From: JALYXS01 sp051003795 | Lineage (GTDB): Bacteria; Acidobacteriota; Terriglobia; Bryobacterales; Bryobacteraceae | DNA: 10,951 bases | Direction: 5' to 3' | NCBI GenBank assembly: GCA_051003795.1 | Contig: JBPCKZ010000202.1 | Span: 1-10,951, forward strand | In this document: one piece after another, positions 1-6,981 of the stretch | Layout of the letters: each line of letters starts with the position of its first letter | Position numbering within the stretch: position 1 is the stretch's first letter | Notes under the pieces: model-generated | The model's input: only the letters and a program-made list of their open reading frames with translations | Told to the model about the DNA's origin: nothing | Database searches by the model: none | Position numbers and translations under genes: made by a program

Positions 1-866
1 ACGCTTCGCAGGTAATCGTAACTCTGCTTTAGGCTTGCAACCGGATCTCCGGGCGTTTGGTCCTGTTCCACGAAATAGTGCTTCACGCCCGCGGCTTCGG
101 CCGCCCGCAGGATCGCCGGGAAATCCAGGCTGCCGTGCCCCACTTCCTGGAACGTGTCCTTCGAAACTTTCTCGTTGTATTGCGTGGGGGCGCCGCGCTT
201 CTCATCTTTCAAATGCACCAGCGGCACGCGGCCCTTGAGTTGGCGCAGCATTTGGACCGGATCGTTCCCCGCGACGCTCACCCAGAACACATCCATCTCA
301 AATCCGACGTTCTTTGGATCCAACCGCTCGATCATAAGATCGATTGGCCGTTGACCCTTCTCGCCCTGAAATTCGAACGCATGGTTGTGATAGCAAAACT
401 GAAGTCCCGCGGCATGGCATTGCTCGCCCGCGCGATTCATCTTGTCCGTCAATTGGCGGAAGAAATCCAGATCGCCACGATCCTCCGGGCGAATGTAGGG
501 CAGCACCAGATATTCGACGCCGTACTTCTTTAACTCATCGATGGCGACGCCGAGCCCGCTCTGGGCTTTGCTCGGATCGCCGCCGGTAATCAGCGCGGTC
601 TCGACGTGGCAGCTTACGGGCTTCAGACGATCCTCTTTGAGAAACGGCGCGAACTTCGGCAGCTCCGCGAGCCCGAGCTCGACCTCCCGATAACCAATCT
701 CTCCAATGGCGCGCAGGGTTTCTTCCGCCTTTGTGGGCGTTACCATGCGGACGGTATAAAGCTGCGCTCCCAGCGGGTGACGGAACGCCGCGGCCCGTGC
801 CGATCCGGCCGCCGCGAGCGCCGTCACGGCCGCTCCCATACACTGCCTTCTCGATATTGGATTCAT
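1..866 (-). CDS. Tat-signal sugar phosphate isomerase/epimerase (TIM barrel), C-terminus cut by window edge
   Basis: The minus-strand frame from ATG at 866 stays open to base 1, giving 288 residues without a stop, so the C-terminus lies outside the window. Residues 1-27 look like a twin-arginine signal: SRRQC at 5-9, a hydrophobic stretch and an AxA-type site near SARAA, so export is likely. The rest fits the xylose-isomerase-like TIM barrel family (AP_endonuc_2 / IolE-like). Candidate metal and substrate residues are in YHNH (159-162), FEMD (189-192), HLKD (218-221), EVGHG (241-245) and VEQD (267-270). These enzymes isomerise or epimerise sugars or act with exported oxidoreductases; the substrate cannot be read here. 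A GAGGGG Shine-Dalgarno precedes the start. The ATG overlaps the prmA stop by 4 nt, suggesting translational coupling. Confidence 0.88.
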   Translation of the reverse strand, partial: MNPISRRQCMGAAVTALAAAGSARAAAFRHPLGAQLYTVRMVTPTKAEETLRAIGEIGYREVELGLAELPKFAPFLKEDRLKPVSCHVETALITGGDPSKAQSGLGVAIDELKKYGVEYLVLPYIRPEDRGDLDFFRQLTDKMNRAGEQCHAAGLQFCYHNHAFEFQGEKGQRPIDLMIERLDPKNVGFEMDVFWVSVAGNDPVQMLRQLKGRVPLVHLKDEKRGAPTQYNEKVSKDTFQEVGHGSLDFPAILRAAEAAGVKHYFVEQDQTPGDPVASLKQSYDYLRS

Positions 867-1678
867 ACGTCCCCTCGCCGATAAGCTACCACGGCACGCC
901 ACTCGTTTTCCGAGCGGGTTTCGGCGATGCGCGCGCCCGATTGCACCAGCGCGCGCGACACGCGATCGACGTCGGACGCTTCGAACCCGCCGAGGATCGC
1001 GAACCCGCCGGGACGAAGCACGCGCATCCACTCGGGGGCGAGCGCGACGATCCATTCCGGCGTGATGTTGGCCATAATCGCATCGCACGAATCCGAACGC
1101 AGCGCATTGGCCGATCCCGCGAACACATGCGCGAGCGTGCCGGCATTTCGAAAGTTCCGCGCCGCGACCGCGGCGGCGGTCTCATCCGCATCGCACGCGA
1201 TCGCCGGCGCGGCGCCCATGTACGCCGCCGCTTCGGTGAGGATGCCCGACCCGGTCCCCACATCGCCGACAGTCATCCCGGGCTTGATGTATTTTTCGAC
1301 GAGCTCGAGACAAAGCCGGGTGCTCTCATGCGCGCCGGTTCCAAATGCCAGTCCCGAATTGATCGAGATGCGGAACCGTCCGGCCGGCGTGGGATCGTCG
1401 CGCCATTCCGGGATCAGGAAAAATCGCGATCCCACCGCCATGGGCTGCAACCGCTCGCGCGCGACCGCGACCCAATCGAGGTCTTCGGCGGCTTCGCTTG
1501 GCGCTTTGAACTCCTCGCGGAGGGCGGCGGCATCGGCGTCGTTATCGAAGTACGCGCGGAGGCTGCACAAGCCGCCGGGCAGATCGCCTTCGGCAATGCC
1601 GGTCGATCCGCGCTCCCAAAGGTTGGCGATCAGAATATCCTTCTCCTCGGGCTCGCAACCGATATTCAGAAAGAACAT
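863..1678 (-). CDS. prmA: Ribosomal protein L11 methyltransferase family (PrmA)
   Basis: The 271-residue protein matches the PrmA family, which uses S-adenosylmethionine to methylate ribosomal protein L11 in the cytoplasm. Visible signatures are DLDWVAVARERLQPMAVG at 67-84 (the family's DW...W..f.P...G segment), the diagnostic GLAFGTGAHESTRLC at 109-123, the SAM-binding VGDVGTGSGIL at 137-147, an acidic ACDAD at 161-165 and MANIT at 202-206, the counterpart of the usual ANI segment. It is about 20 residues shorter than typical PrmA, mostly in the N-terminal substrate domain. No good Shine-Dalgarno precedes the ATG. It is divergent from the DHDPS-family gene with only 32 bp between, and its TGA overlaps the ATG of the exported isomerase. 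A methyltransferase with another protein target is possible, but the motif set makes PrmA the best call. Confidence 0.93.
   Translation of the reverse strand: MFFLNIGCEPEEKDILIANLWERGSTGIAEGDLPGGLCSLRAYFDNDADAAALREEFKAPSEAAEDLDWVAVARERLQPMAVGSRFFLIPEWRDDPTPAGRFRISINSGLAFGTGAHESTRLCLELVEKYIKPGMTVGDVGTGSGILTEAAAYMGAAPAIACDADETAAAVAARNFRNAGTLAHVFAGSANALRSDSCDAIMANITPEWIVALAPEWMRVLRPGGFAILGGFEASDVDRVSRALVQSGARIAETRSENEWRAVVAYRRGDV
871..876 (-). promoter_or_regulatory. Shine-Dalgarno of the sugar isomerase gene
   Basis: GAGGGG on the minus strand lies 4 nt before the ATG at 866 and inside the end of prmA. It supports this ATG over the in-frame Met at codon 10. Confidence 0.5.
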
Positions 1679-1710
1679 AAAGACGTGTCACAATCGTCGT
1701 TAAACCATAC

Positions 1711-2595
1711 ATGAAATTGCAAGGAATTTTCGCGGCCATTGCCACGCCGTTCGACTACAAGGGCGACCTCTACGCCACCAAGATTCAGCACAACGTGGAG
1801 AAGTGGAACCAGGCATCTCTCGCCGGTTACCTGGTTTGCGCTTCCGCGGGCGAAGGCGTGCTTCTGACGGCGGAAGAGAAGATGCGGGTTTGGGAGATGG
1901 TGGCGAAGCATGCGGCGCCTGAACGGTTGTTGCTTGCCGACGCCACCGCGGAAGGCGTGCGGGAGTCGGCGGCGCTCGCAAACGAAGCGGCTCGCTTGGG
2001 ATATCACGCGGCGGTGTGCGGGGTTCCGCATCACTACAAAACGACGCTGCACGGCGCGGAGGCGCAGATGCTTTACTATCGCGCCGTCGCCGATCAATCC
2101 AAGATCCCGGTGATTATTTATAACGCGCCGCCTTACGTTGGCGTGGACGTTTCGAGCGAGACAATTGCGGCGCTCTCACACCACCCGAACATTGCCGGAG
2201 CGATTGAGAACGGGACGCCGGCGGCCCGTTTACGGCAGATAGCGCAAGGAGCCCGGAAGGGTTTTCAATTGCTGACGGGATCGGCCAGCGGAGTGTGGGA
2301 AGCCTTGCGGGCGGGGGCTCACGGCGCCGCGATTTCCTTCGCCAGCGCCGCGCCGTATTCCGCGATCGCGATCTGGGAAGCCTTCCGGTCGCGTGAAGAG
2401 GATGCCGGCCTCGATTGGCAAGCCCGCATTGCGCACCCGAGCGTTCTGGTAACGGACCTGTACGGCGTGCCCGGATTGAAATATGCGATGGACTTGAACG
2501 GGTACTACGGGGGCCCGCCAAGGCTCCCGCTTAGTATTCCGGCAACGGAAGCGAGGCGGGAGATTGAAGAGGCGTTCCGGGATTTGAAGGGGTGA
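1711..2595 (+). CDS. Dihydrodipicolinate synthase family protein lacking the Schiff-base lysine
   Basis: This 294-residue protein has the length and fold features of the DapA/NAL aldolase family: an N-terminal GIFAAIATPFD at 5-15, SAGEG at 45-49 where DapA has TTGES, IIYNAP at 135-140 with Tyr137 equal to catalytic Tyr133 of E. coli DapA, and PGLKYAMDLNGYYGGPPRLPL-type C-terminal segment (254-274). In DapA the Schiff-base lysine is 28 residues after that tyrosine, in GIKEA. Here the same gapless spacing gives GAIEN and the position is Ile165 (codon ATT at 2203-2205). The threonine pair is replaced by Ser-Ala, and DapA Arg138 aligns with Tyr142. So lysine biosynthesis by the classical mechanism is unlikely; a lyase with other chemistry, a binding protein or a regulator is possible. 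It is the first gene of a plus-strand cluster with a sugar kinase and GH4, which hints at carbohydrate metabolism. No clear Shine-Dalgarno is visible. Confidence 0.85.
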   Translation: MKLQGIFAAIATPFDYKGDLYATKIQHNVEKWNQASLAGYLVCASAGEGVLLTAEEKMRVWEMVAKHAAPERLLLADATAEGVRESAALANEAARLGYHAAVCGVPHHYKTTLHGAEAQMLYYRAVADQSKIPVIIYNAPPYVGVDVSSETIAALSHHPNIAGAIENGTPAARLRQIAQGARKGFQLLTGSASGVWEALRAGAHGAAISFASAAPYSAIAIWEAFRSREEDAGLDWQARIAHPSVLVTDLYGVPGLKYAMDLNGYYGGPPRLPLSIPATEARREIEEAFRDLKG

Positions 2596-2598
2596 ACG

Positions 2599-2628
2599 TG
2601 GCGCGGCACGAGCTTCCGGCACGCGCCA
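2599..2628. repeat. Short inverted repeat between the DHDPS-like and PfkB genes
   Basis: TGGCGCG at 2599-2605 pairs perfectly with CGCGCCA at 2622-2628 around a 16-nt loop, 4 nt after the upstream stop. There is no T-run behind it, so it is at most a weak attenuator or an RNA-stability hairpin. In DNA this GC-rich a 7-bp match can also be chance. Confidence 0.3.
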
Positions 2629-2647
2629 ATCCGATATTCTGAGTTAG

Positions 2648-3601
2648 ATGCCCTCGCCGCAGCCTAGCGCCAGTAAGCAATGGGATGCGGTTGTGGTCGG
2701 CGATTTCTTCATCGATGAGGTCCTCAGCGAATTCAAGTCGTTGCCTAAGCTGGGCGAAGAATCGTTCGCGCGCCAGTTCCGGCGGGAGATCGGCGGGGGG
2801 GCGGCTATTACGGCCTGCGGGCTCGCGCGGCTCGGGCTCAATGTTGCCGTACTTGGGTTAGTCGGCAAGGAAGACGGCATGTGGCTCATCAAGCGCCTGA
2901 TTGAAAGTGGCGTTGACGCCACCGCCATGGATCACCACGTCGACGAGCCGACGGGCCTGACCGTGAGCGTTTCCACTCGCGAGGATCGCGCATATTTCAC
3001 CTATTACGGCGCCAACTCCGGCTTGCACGATCTTTTGGGGGATCCCGAATCGCGCAAGCTCATGGCAAAGGCTCGCCACGTTCATTTTGCCTGCGCGCCG
3101 GATCGCACGCATGAGGCCGGGTTATTCGCCGCTCTGCACAAGAAGCGCTGCCGCATCTCGATCGACGTGGGCTGGCATCCGAGTTGGCTTACCGATCCGC
3201 GCAATTCGGAGATGTTGTCGCAGAGCGATTTATTTTTGCCGAACGAGCGGGAAGCCGAGTTGATGACGAACGAAACCGAGCCGCACAAGATGCTGCGAGC
3301 GCTCCGGGACCGCGGTTTGCGCGGCGTCGGCCTGAAATTGGGCGGCAAAGGCGCGGCGCTGCTTTGGGACAAGACCGAGCTGATCTGCGATCCTCATCCG
3401 GTTTCGAATTTGGATACGACCGGGGCGGGGGACTGCTTCGACGCCGGGTTTATCTACGCGTGGCTGAAGGGCGACCCGCCGCAGCGCTGCCTGGAGATCG
3501 CGAATATCTGCGGCGCTCTCTCCACCCGCGCGCTGGGTGGAATCGCCTCGTTCCCCACACTGAAAGAATTGCGTGCGGCGCTGGAGGCGGTTAAGGCGTG
3601 A
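2648..3601 (+). CDS. PfkB/ribokinase-family carbohydrate kinase
   Basis: The 317-residue protein is the normal length for a PfkB-family sugar or nucleoside kinase, which moves the gamma-phosphate of ATP to a hydroxyl of the substrate. Seen: VVVGDFFIDEV at 15-25 (first strand and substrate-contact region), the glycine-rich signature GGGAAITACGLARLG at 49-63, PNEREAEL at 198-205 (NxxE motif region) and the second PfkB signature DTTGAGDCFDAGF at 256-268, whose Asp262 is the expected catalytic base in the anion hole. The substrate is not readable; fructose, ribose, 2-keto-3-deoxygluconate and glycosides are all handled by relatives. Its stop overlaps the GTG start of the GH4 gene, so kinase and glycosidase are probably made together. 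The gap to the DHDPS-like gene is 52 bp, and no strong Shine-Dalgarno precedes this ATG. Confidence 0.92.
   Translation: MPSPQPSASKQWDAVVVGDFFIDEVLSEFKSLPKLGEESFARQFRREIGGGAAITACGLARLGLNVAVLGLVGKEDGMWLIKRLIESGVDATAMDHHVDEPTGLTVSVSTREDRAYFTYYGANSGLHDLLGDPESRKLMAKARHVHFACAPDRTHEAGLFAALHKKRCRISIDVGWHPSWLTDPRNSEMLSQSDLFLPNEREAELMTNETEPHKMLRALRDRGLRGVGLKLGGKGAALLWDKTELICDPHPVSNLDTTGAGDCFDAGFIYAWLKGDPPQRCLEIANICGALSTRALGGIASFPTLKELRAALEAVKA
3583..3587 (+). promoter_or_regulatory. Shine-Dalgarno deciding the GTG start of the GH4 gene
   Basis: GGAGG inside the last codons of the kinase gene lies 10 nt before GTG at 3598. It supports initiation at that GTG, which overlaps the kinase stop as GTGA. Confidence 0.6.
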
Positions 3602-4971
3602 ATAAGAAAGTGGCGCTGATCGGCGGAGGCGGCGTGCGCACTCCGCTGTTGATACACGGTCTGGCGCAAGCGGCGGGCGTGATCGGGATTCGCGAGCTCG
3701 TCCTCTACGATATCGACGCGCATCGGGCCGGGTTGATGGGTAAACTGGGCGAGGAGATCGCGCGCGGGAGCGGCATGCGCATCGCAACGTCAGCCCGAAT
3801 CGAAGAAGTTCTTGAAGGCGCCAGCTTCGTGTTGAGCAGCATCCGGGTTGGCGGGATCGCGATGCGCGCACGGGATGAGCGCATCTCCATCGAGCACGGA
3901 CTCGCGGGACAGGAGACTACCGGGCCGGGCGGGATCGCCATGGCGTTGCGCACCATACCGGTGGCGCTCGAATACGCGCGGCTGATCGAGCGGTATGCGC
4001 CGGGGGCCTGGCTTATCAATTTCACGAACCCCGCCGGGCTGATCACGCAGGCGCTTACGTCGCACTCCCGCGTAAAGGCGATTGGAATCTGCGATACGCC
4101 TAGCGAACTGTTTCATCGCATCGCCTGGTCCCTGGGAGAGCCTTTCGAGCAGATGGAATTTCAGTATTCCGGACTGAATCATCTGGGTTGGGTACGGGAT
4201 GTTTTGTTGCGAGGCGAAAGTGTCATGCCACGCCTCTTGGCCGAAGATGCGGCGCTGCTCCGGCTGTATCCCGGGGACTTATTCGACCCGGCGCTAATCC
4301 GTACCCTGGGGTTGATTCCGACCGAGTATTTGTTTTTCTACTACTCTCAGCGGAAGGCTTACCGGAACCAGGTGGCCGCGGGCGCGAGCCGCGGGGAAGA
4401 AATTCTTACCCTGAACAATAGCCTGCTGGCGGACCTTGACCGTGAAGTTAGCGCGGGCAATACGCGCCATGGGATCGAGTTGTACAAGGCTTATCTGAAT
4501 CGGCGTAACGCCAGTTACATGCGTCTCGAGGCAAACGCGGAATCCGCATTCGCGCAAGGTAGCCACGATTGGGATCCTTTCGAGGGGGCTACCGGCTACC
4601 ATCGCATTGCGATTGACGCGATGACCGCTCTCTCCGGCGATTCGACGACCCGGCTTGTCATCAACGCCGTCAACAATGGCGCGATCGAAGACCTGGATCC
4701 GGAAGATGTCGTCGAAGTGCCTTGCGAACTAAGCCGCGCCGGGCCGAGAACGTTAGGCGTTGGCAAGCTGCCGGATGCGGTGCGCGGATTAGTGCTGGCC
4801 GTCAAGGCTTGCGAGCGGCTGACGATTCGCGCGGCGGTGGAGCGCTCGTTCGACCTCGCCCGTCTTGCGCTGCTTACCAATCCGATCGTGGGCCAATGGG
4901 AGATAGCTACCGAAGTTCTGCGGGCAATCGCCGGCGGAGATGCAACATGTCCGGGCTACCTGGGGTTATGA
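3598..4971 (+). CDS. Glycoside hydrolase family 4 enzyme, 6-phospho-beta-glucosidase-like
   Basis: At 457 residues this is a full-length GH4 protein. The family hydrolyses glycosides, usually 6-phosphorylated, by a redox mechanism needing NAD+ and a divalent metal in the cytoplasm. Seen: the dinucleotide loop ALIGGGGVRTPLLI at 6-19, the GQETTGPGGIAMALRTIPV segment at 104-122 typical of the 6-phospho-beta-glucosidase branch, TNPAGL at 143-148, GICDTP at 163-168 with metal ligand Cys165, GLNHLGW at 192-198 with metal ligand His195, and IPTEYLFFYY at 240-249, where Tyr244 probably matches the catalytic tyrosine of Thermotoga BglT. All key residues are present, so it should be active. Substrate phosphorylation state and anomer cannot be told. 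GTG start, 4-nt overlap with the PfkB kinase. The downstream gap has no clear terminator. Confidence 0.93.
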   Translation: MNKKVALIGGGGVRTPLLIHGLAQAAGVIGIRELVLYDIDAHRAGLMGKLGEEIARGSGMRIATSARIEEVLEGASFVLSSIRVGGIAMRARDERISIEHGLAGQETTGPGGIAMALRTIPVALEYARLIERYAPGAWLINFTNPAGLITQALTSHSRVKAIGICDTPSELFHRIAWSLGEPFEQMEFQYSGLNHLGWVRDVLLRGESVMPRLLAEDAALLRLYPGDLFDPALIRTLGLIPTEYLFFYYSQRKAYRNQVAAGASRGEEILTLNNSLLADLDREVSAGNTRHGIELYKAYLNRRNASYMRLEANAESAFAQGSHDWDPFEGATGYHRIAIDAMTALSGDSTTRLVINAVNNGAIEDLDPEDVVEVPCELSRAGPRTLGVGKLPDAVRGLVLAVKACERLTIRAAVERSFDLARLALLTNPIVGQWEIATEVLRAIAGGDATCPGYLGL

Positions 4972-5071
4972 TGGCATTGAAGCTTAGCTTACTCGGGAGA
5001 CATCTGAATTGTTAAGCTGACACGAATGGAACCTGCCATAGAACACCTACTTAGTGTTAAATAGCACTGAA
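4972..5071 (+). other. AT-richer intergenic gap before the glycosyltransferase, possible promoter region
   Basis: This 100-bp gap contains no gene. By count, 4981-5040 is 45% and 5041-5100 is 40% GC, clearly below the surrounding coding DNA. AGCTTA near 4985 and TAAGCT near 5013 could form a weak 6-bp stem without a T-run. TTAAAT at 5057-5062 could be a -10 element close to the ATG at 5072, but no convincing -35 was found. A promoter for the downstream operon is plausible but not shown. Confidence 0.3.
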
Positions 5072-6172
5072 ATGGGCCTAAACATACTCAGTGTTGCCTA
5101 CCCGCTGACTCCCGTCGGTCCGAATGCCGTGGGCGGCTCCGAGCAAATCCTCACAATTCTCGATCGGGAATTAACGAAACAGGGACACAACTCGTTTGTT
5201 ATCGCGGTGGAAGGTTCCGAGGTTCGCGGCAAACTGATCTCTACTCGCAAATGGGATGGCGCTTTGACGGATTCGGTCCGGCGCTGGGGTCGGCAACAGC
5301 ACCGCATTGCGATCGAGCAAACGCTCAAACGGTATCCGATCGACTTGATCCATATGCACAGTCTTGACTTTCATTGTTATCTACCGGCGGGGCGGGTTCC
5401 GGTGCTAGCCACTCTGCATTTGCCGCCTAGCTGGTATCCGCGGGATATGTTCCGGCTGCAACGTCCTAATACTTACATGCATTGCGTTTCGGCCGCCCAA
5501 CGGCGCTCTTGTCCGCGGAGTCCGCTGCTGGTGCCGACAATCGCTAACGGTGTCGATGTCGACCGGTTCGATTCGAAGATCCCCAAGCGCAATTTCGCAT
5601 TGTCGCTCGGCAGGATTTGCCCCGAGAAAGGCTTTCATTTCGCGCTGGATGCGGCGAAAAAAGCACGGGTGGAGTTTATACTGGCGGGCGAAGTCTTCCC
5701 ATATCCATCGCACAAATTGTATTTCAAAGAGCAAATCGTTCCGCGATTGAACACGAGGCGGCGATTCATCGGACCGGCCGGTTTTGCGCGCAAGAGGCGG
5801 CTGCTCAATGAGGCGCGATGCCTGCTGATTCCGAGCACCGTTGCCGAAACCAGTTCCCTTGTGGCGATGGAAGCGCTCGCTTCGGGCACGCCCGTGGTGG
5901 CGTTCCCGTCCGGCGCGCTTGCCGATATCGTGGAGCCGGGGCGGACGGGATTTCTGGTTCGGGACGAGTACGAGATGGCCGAAGCGATCAAAGCGGCTCG
6001 CGATCTGAAGCCCGAAGTTTGCCGCGCCGTCGCGCGCGAGCAATTCTCGTCGGAGCGGATGGTAAAGCGCTATTTGGAAACCTACCTGCAAATTACGGAT
6101 ACACCGGCCATGCGGACTCTGCCCTTGGTTCGAACGGCCCCGGTCATGCGAACGTGGTCGGCTAGCATTTGA
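5072..6172 (+). CDS. GT4-family glycosyltransferase
   Basis: The 366-residue protein has a GT-B fold pattern of family GT4, retaining enzymes that move a sugar from a nucleotide-sugar donor to a lipid, glycan or small molecule. Seen: NILSVAYPLTPVGPNAVGGSEQ at 4-25 in two parts (first strand and GGSE loop), LIHMHSLD at 92-99 and NGVDVDRF at 159-166 at the domain junction, GRICPEKGF at 180-188 opening the donor domain, and the donor-binding E-x7-E element with Glu259 and Glu267 followed by ALASGTPVVAF. I chose ATG 5072 because the first beta strand follows at once; GTG 5054 would add six residues. Neither has a clear Shine-Dalgarno. The last 20 residues hold three copies of a six-residue PxxRTx unit not expected in the family. 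Donor and acceptor are unknown. Confidence 0.9.
   Translation: MGLNILSVAYPLTPVGPNAVGGSEQILTILDRELTKQGHNSFVIAVEGSEVRGKLISTRKWDGALTDSVRRWGRQQHRIAIEQTLKRYPIDLIHMHSLDFHCYLPAGRVPVLATLHLPPSWYPRDMFRLQRPNTYMHCVSAAQRRSCPRSPLLVPTIANGVDVDRFDSKIPKRNFALSLGRICPEKGFHFALDAAKKARVEFILAGEVFPYPSHKLYFKEQIVPRLNTRRRFIGPAGFARKRRLLNEARCLLIPSTVAETSSLVAMEALASGTPVVAFPSGALADIVEPGRTGFLVRDEYEMAEAIKAARDLKPEVCRAVAREQFSSERMVKRYLETYLQITDTPAMRTLPLVRTAPVMRTWSASI
6104..6157 (+). repeat. Three imperfect 18-nt tandem units at the end of the glycosyltransferase gene
   Basis: Units at 6104-6121, 6122-6139 and 6140-6157 encode PAMRTL, PLVRTA and PVMRTW in frame. Units 1 and 3 match at 12 of their first 14 bases; unit 2 is more diverged. 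This extends the protein beyond the usual GT4 end and looks like a small in-frame duplication. Confidence 0.6.
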
Positions 6173-6192
6173 GAACTACCCCGTTCCTCGGA

Positions 6193-6981
6193 ATGCCGGA
6201 ATCCGCGGACACACCGATCGGCGCTAAATTCGAGCGTTTGGTGGACATCCTGGCTCGCCTCCGCGCACCCGGCGGCTGTCCTTGGGACCGCGAACAGACT
6301 TTCGATACCATCAAACCGTTTCTGCTCGACGAAACCTATGAAGTAATGGATGCCATCGACGCGCGTGACTGGCCGGAACTTTCGGGCGAGCTCGGCGATC
6401 TGCTGCTGCAAGCCGTCTTCTTCTCCCAGATGGCTGCCGAACAGAACCTGTTCACCATCGGCGATGCCATCGACGCGATTACGCAAAAGCTGATCCGGCG
6501 CCATCCCCATGTTTTCGGCGATGAAACCGCGCCCACCGAAGGCGACGTTCGCAAGCGCTGGAGCGAGATCAAAGCCGAAGAAAATCGGGAGAAGGGCAAG
6601 ACTGGGACGGGCTTGCTCGACGGAATCCCGCGCGCGCTTCCGGCGCTGGTGGAAGCCCAGCAGATCTCCTCGCGGGCCGCGCAGGTCGGGTTCGATTGGC
6701 GGAATTCAGCGGAAGTTCTGGCCAAGCTGGACGAAGAACGCGCCGAGTTCGAGTCGGCTCCCGACGCCGAAAAGGAAGGCGAGCTCGGCGATATGCTGTT
6801 CGTCCTTGTCAACCTGGCGCGCTTTTACAAGATCGATCCGGAGCAAGCGCTTCGCCGCGCGAACGCGAAATTCCGTCGAAGATTTGGCTTCATTCAGTCC
6901 CGATTGGCAGCTCGGGGCAAATCCTTGCAGGAGAGTTCGGTCGATGAAATGGAAAGTCTTTGGCAGGAGGCCAAATCTTGA
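6193..6981 (+). CDS. mazG: Nucleoside triphosphate pyrophosphohydrolase MazG
   Basis: MazG cleaves NTPs or dNTPs to monophosphate and pyrophosphate in the cytoplasm and is linked to removal of aberrant nucleotides and to ppGpp balance. The 262-residue protein has both tandem MazG domains and the usual E. coli length (about 263). Domain 1 carries RLRAPGGCPWDREQTF at 22-37, ETYE at 47-50 and ELGDLL at 66-71, which together supply the EExxE/ExxD magnesium ligands; RRHPHVFGD at 102-110 is also typical. Domain 2 has the second ELGDMLF followed by NLARFYKIDPEQALRRAN. Start choice is open: ATG 6193 is used, but TTG 6169 would add eight residues and overlap the glycosyltransferase stop as TTGA, as happens at the other end of this gene. 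Neither has a strong Shine-Dalgarno. Its stop overlaps the next start. Confidence 0.95.
   Translation: MPESADTPIGAKFERLVDILARLRAPGGCPWDREQTFDTIKPFLLDETYEVMDAIDARDWPELSGELGDLLLQAVFFSQMAAEQNLFTIGDAIDAITQKLIRRHPHVFGDETAPTEGDVRKRWSEIKAEENREKGKTGTGLLDGIPRALPALVEAQQISSRAAQVGFDWRNSAEVLAKLDEERAEFESAPDAEKEGELGDMLFVLVNLARFYKIDPEQALRRANAKFRRRFGFIQSRLAARGKSLQESSVDEMESLWQEAKS
6965..6970 (+). promoter_or_regulatory. Perfect Shine-Dalgarno deciding the TTG start of the GNAT gene
   Basis: AGGAGG inside the last codons of mazG sits 7 nt before TTG 6978. It fixes initiation there rather than at the in-frame TTG 6960, which lies upstream of the site itself. Confidence 0.8.

Noticed and set aside
535..843. Minus-strand frame of 102 codons inside the isomerase region
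   Set aside because: Arg/Gly-rich shadow in another frame; the true frame from 866 encodes a coherent TIM-barrel protein across the same bases.
731..1714. Long plus-strand open frame of 327 codons opposite prmA
   Set aside because: It is the complement of prmA in GC-rich DNA; the minus frame carries complete PrmA motifs, while this one is rich in Arg and Ala with no family pattern.
1711..2595. Annotation of the DHDPS-family gene as dapA
   Set aside because: Schiff-base lysine, Thr-Thr pair and substrate arginine are all replaced, so lysine biosynthesis is not supported.
3230..3871. Minus-strand open frame across the kinase/GH4 junction
   Set aside because: Overlaps two well-supported plus-strand genes completely and is dominated by Arg and Ser with no recognisable motif.
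4972..5018. Possible 14-15 residue peptide or terminator after GH4
   Set aside because: The tiny frame has no ribosome site, and the AGCTTA/TAAGCT pairing is only 6 bp without a T-run.
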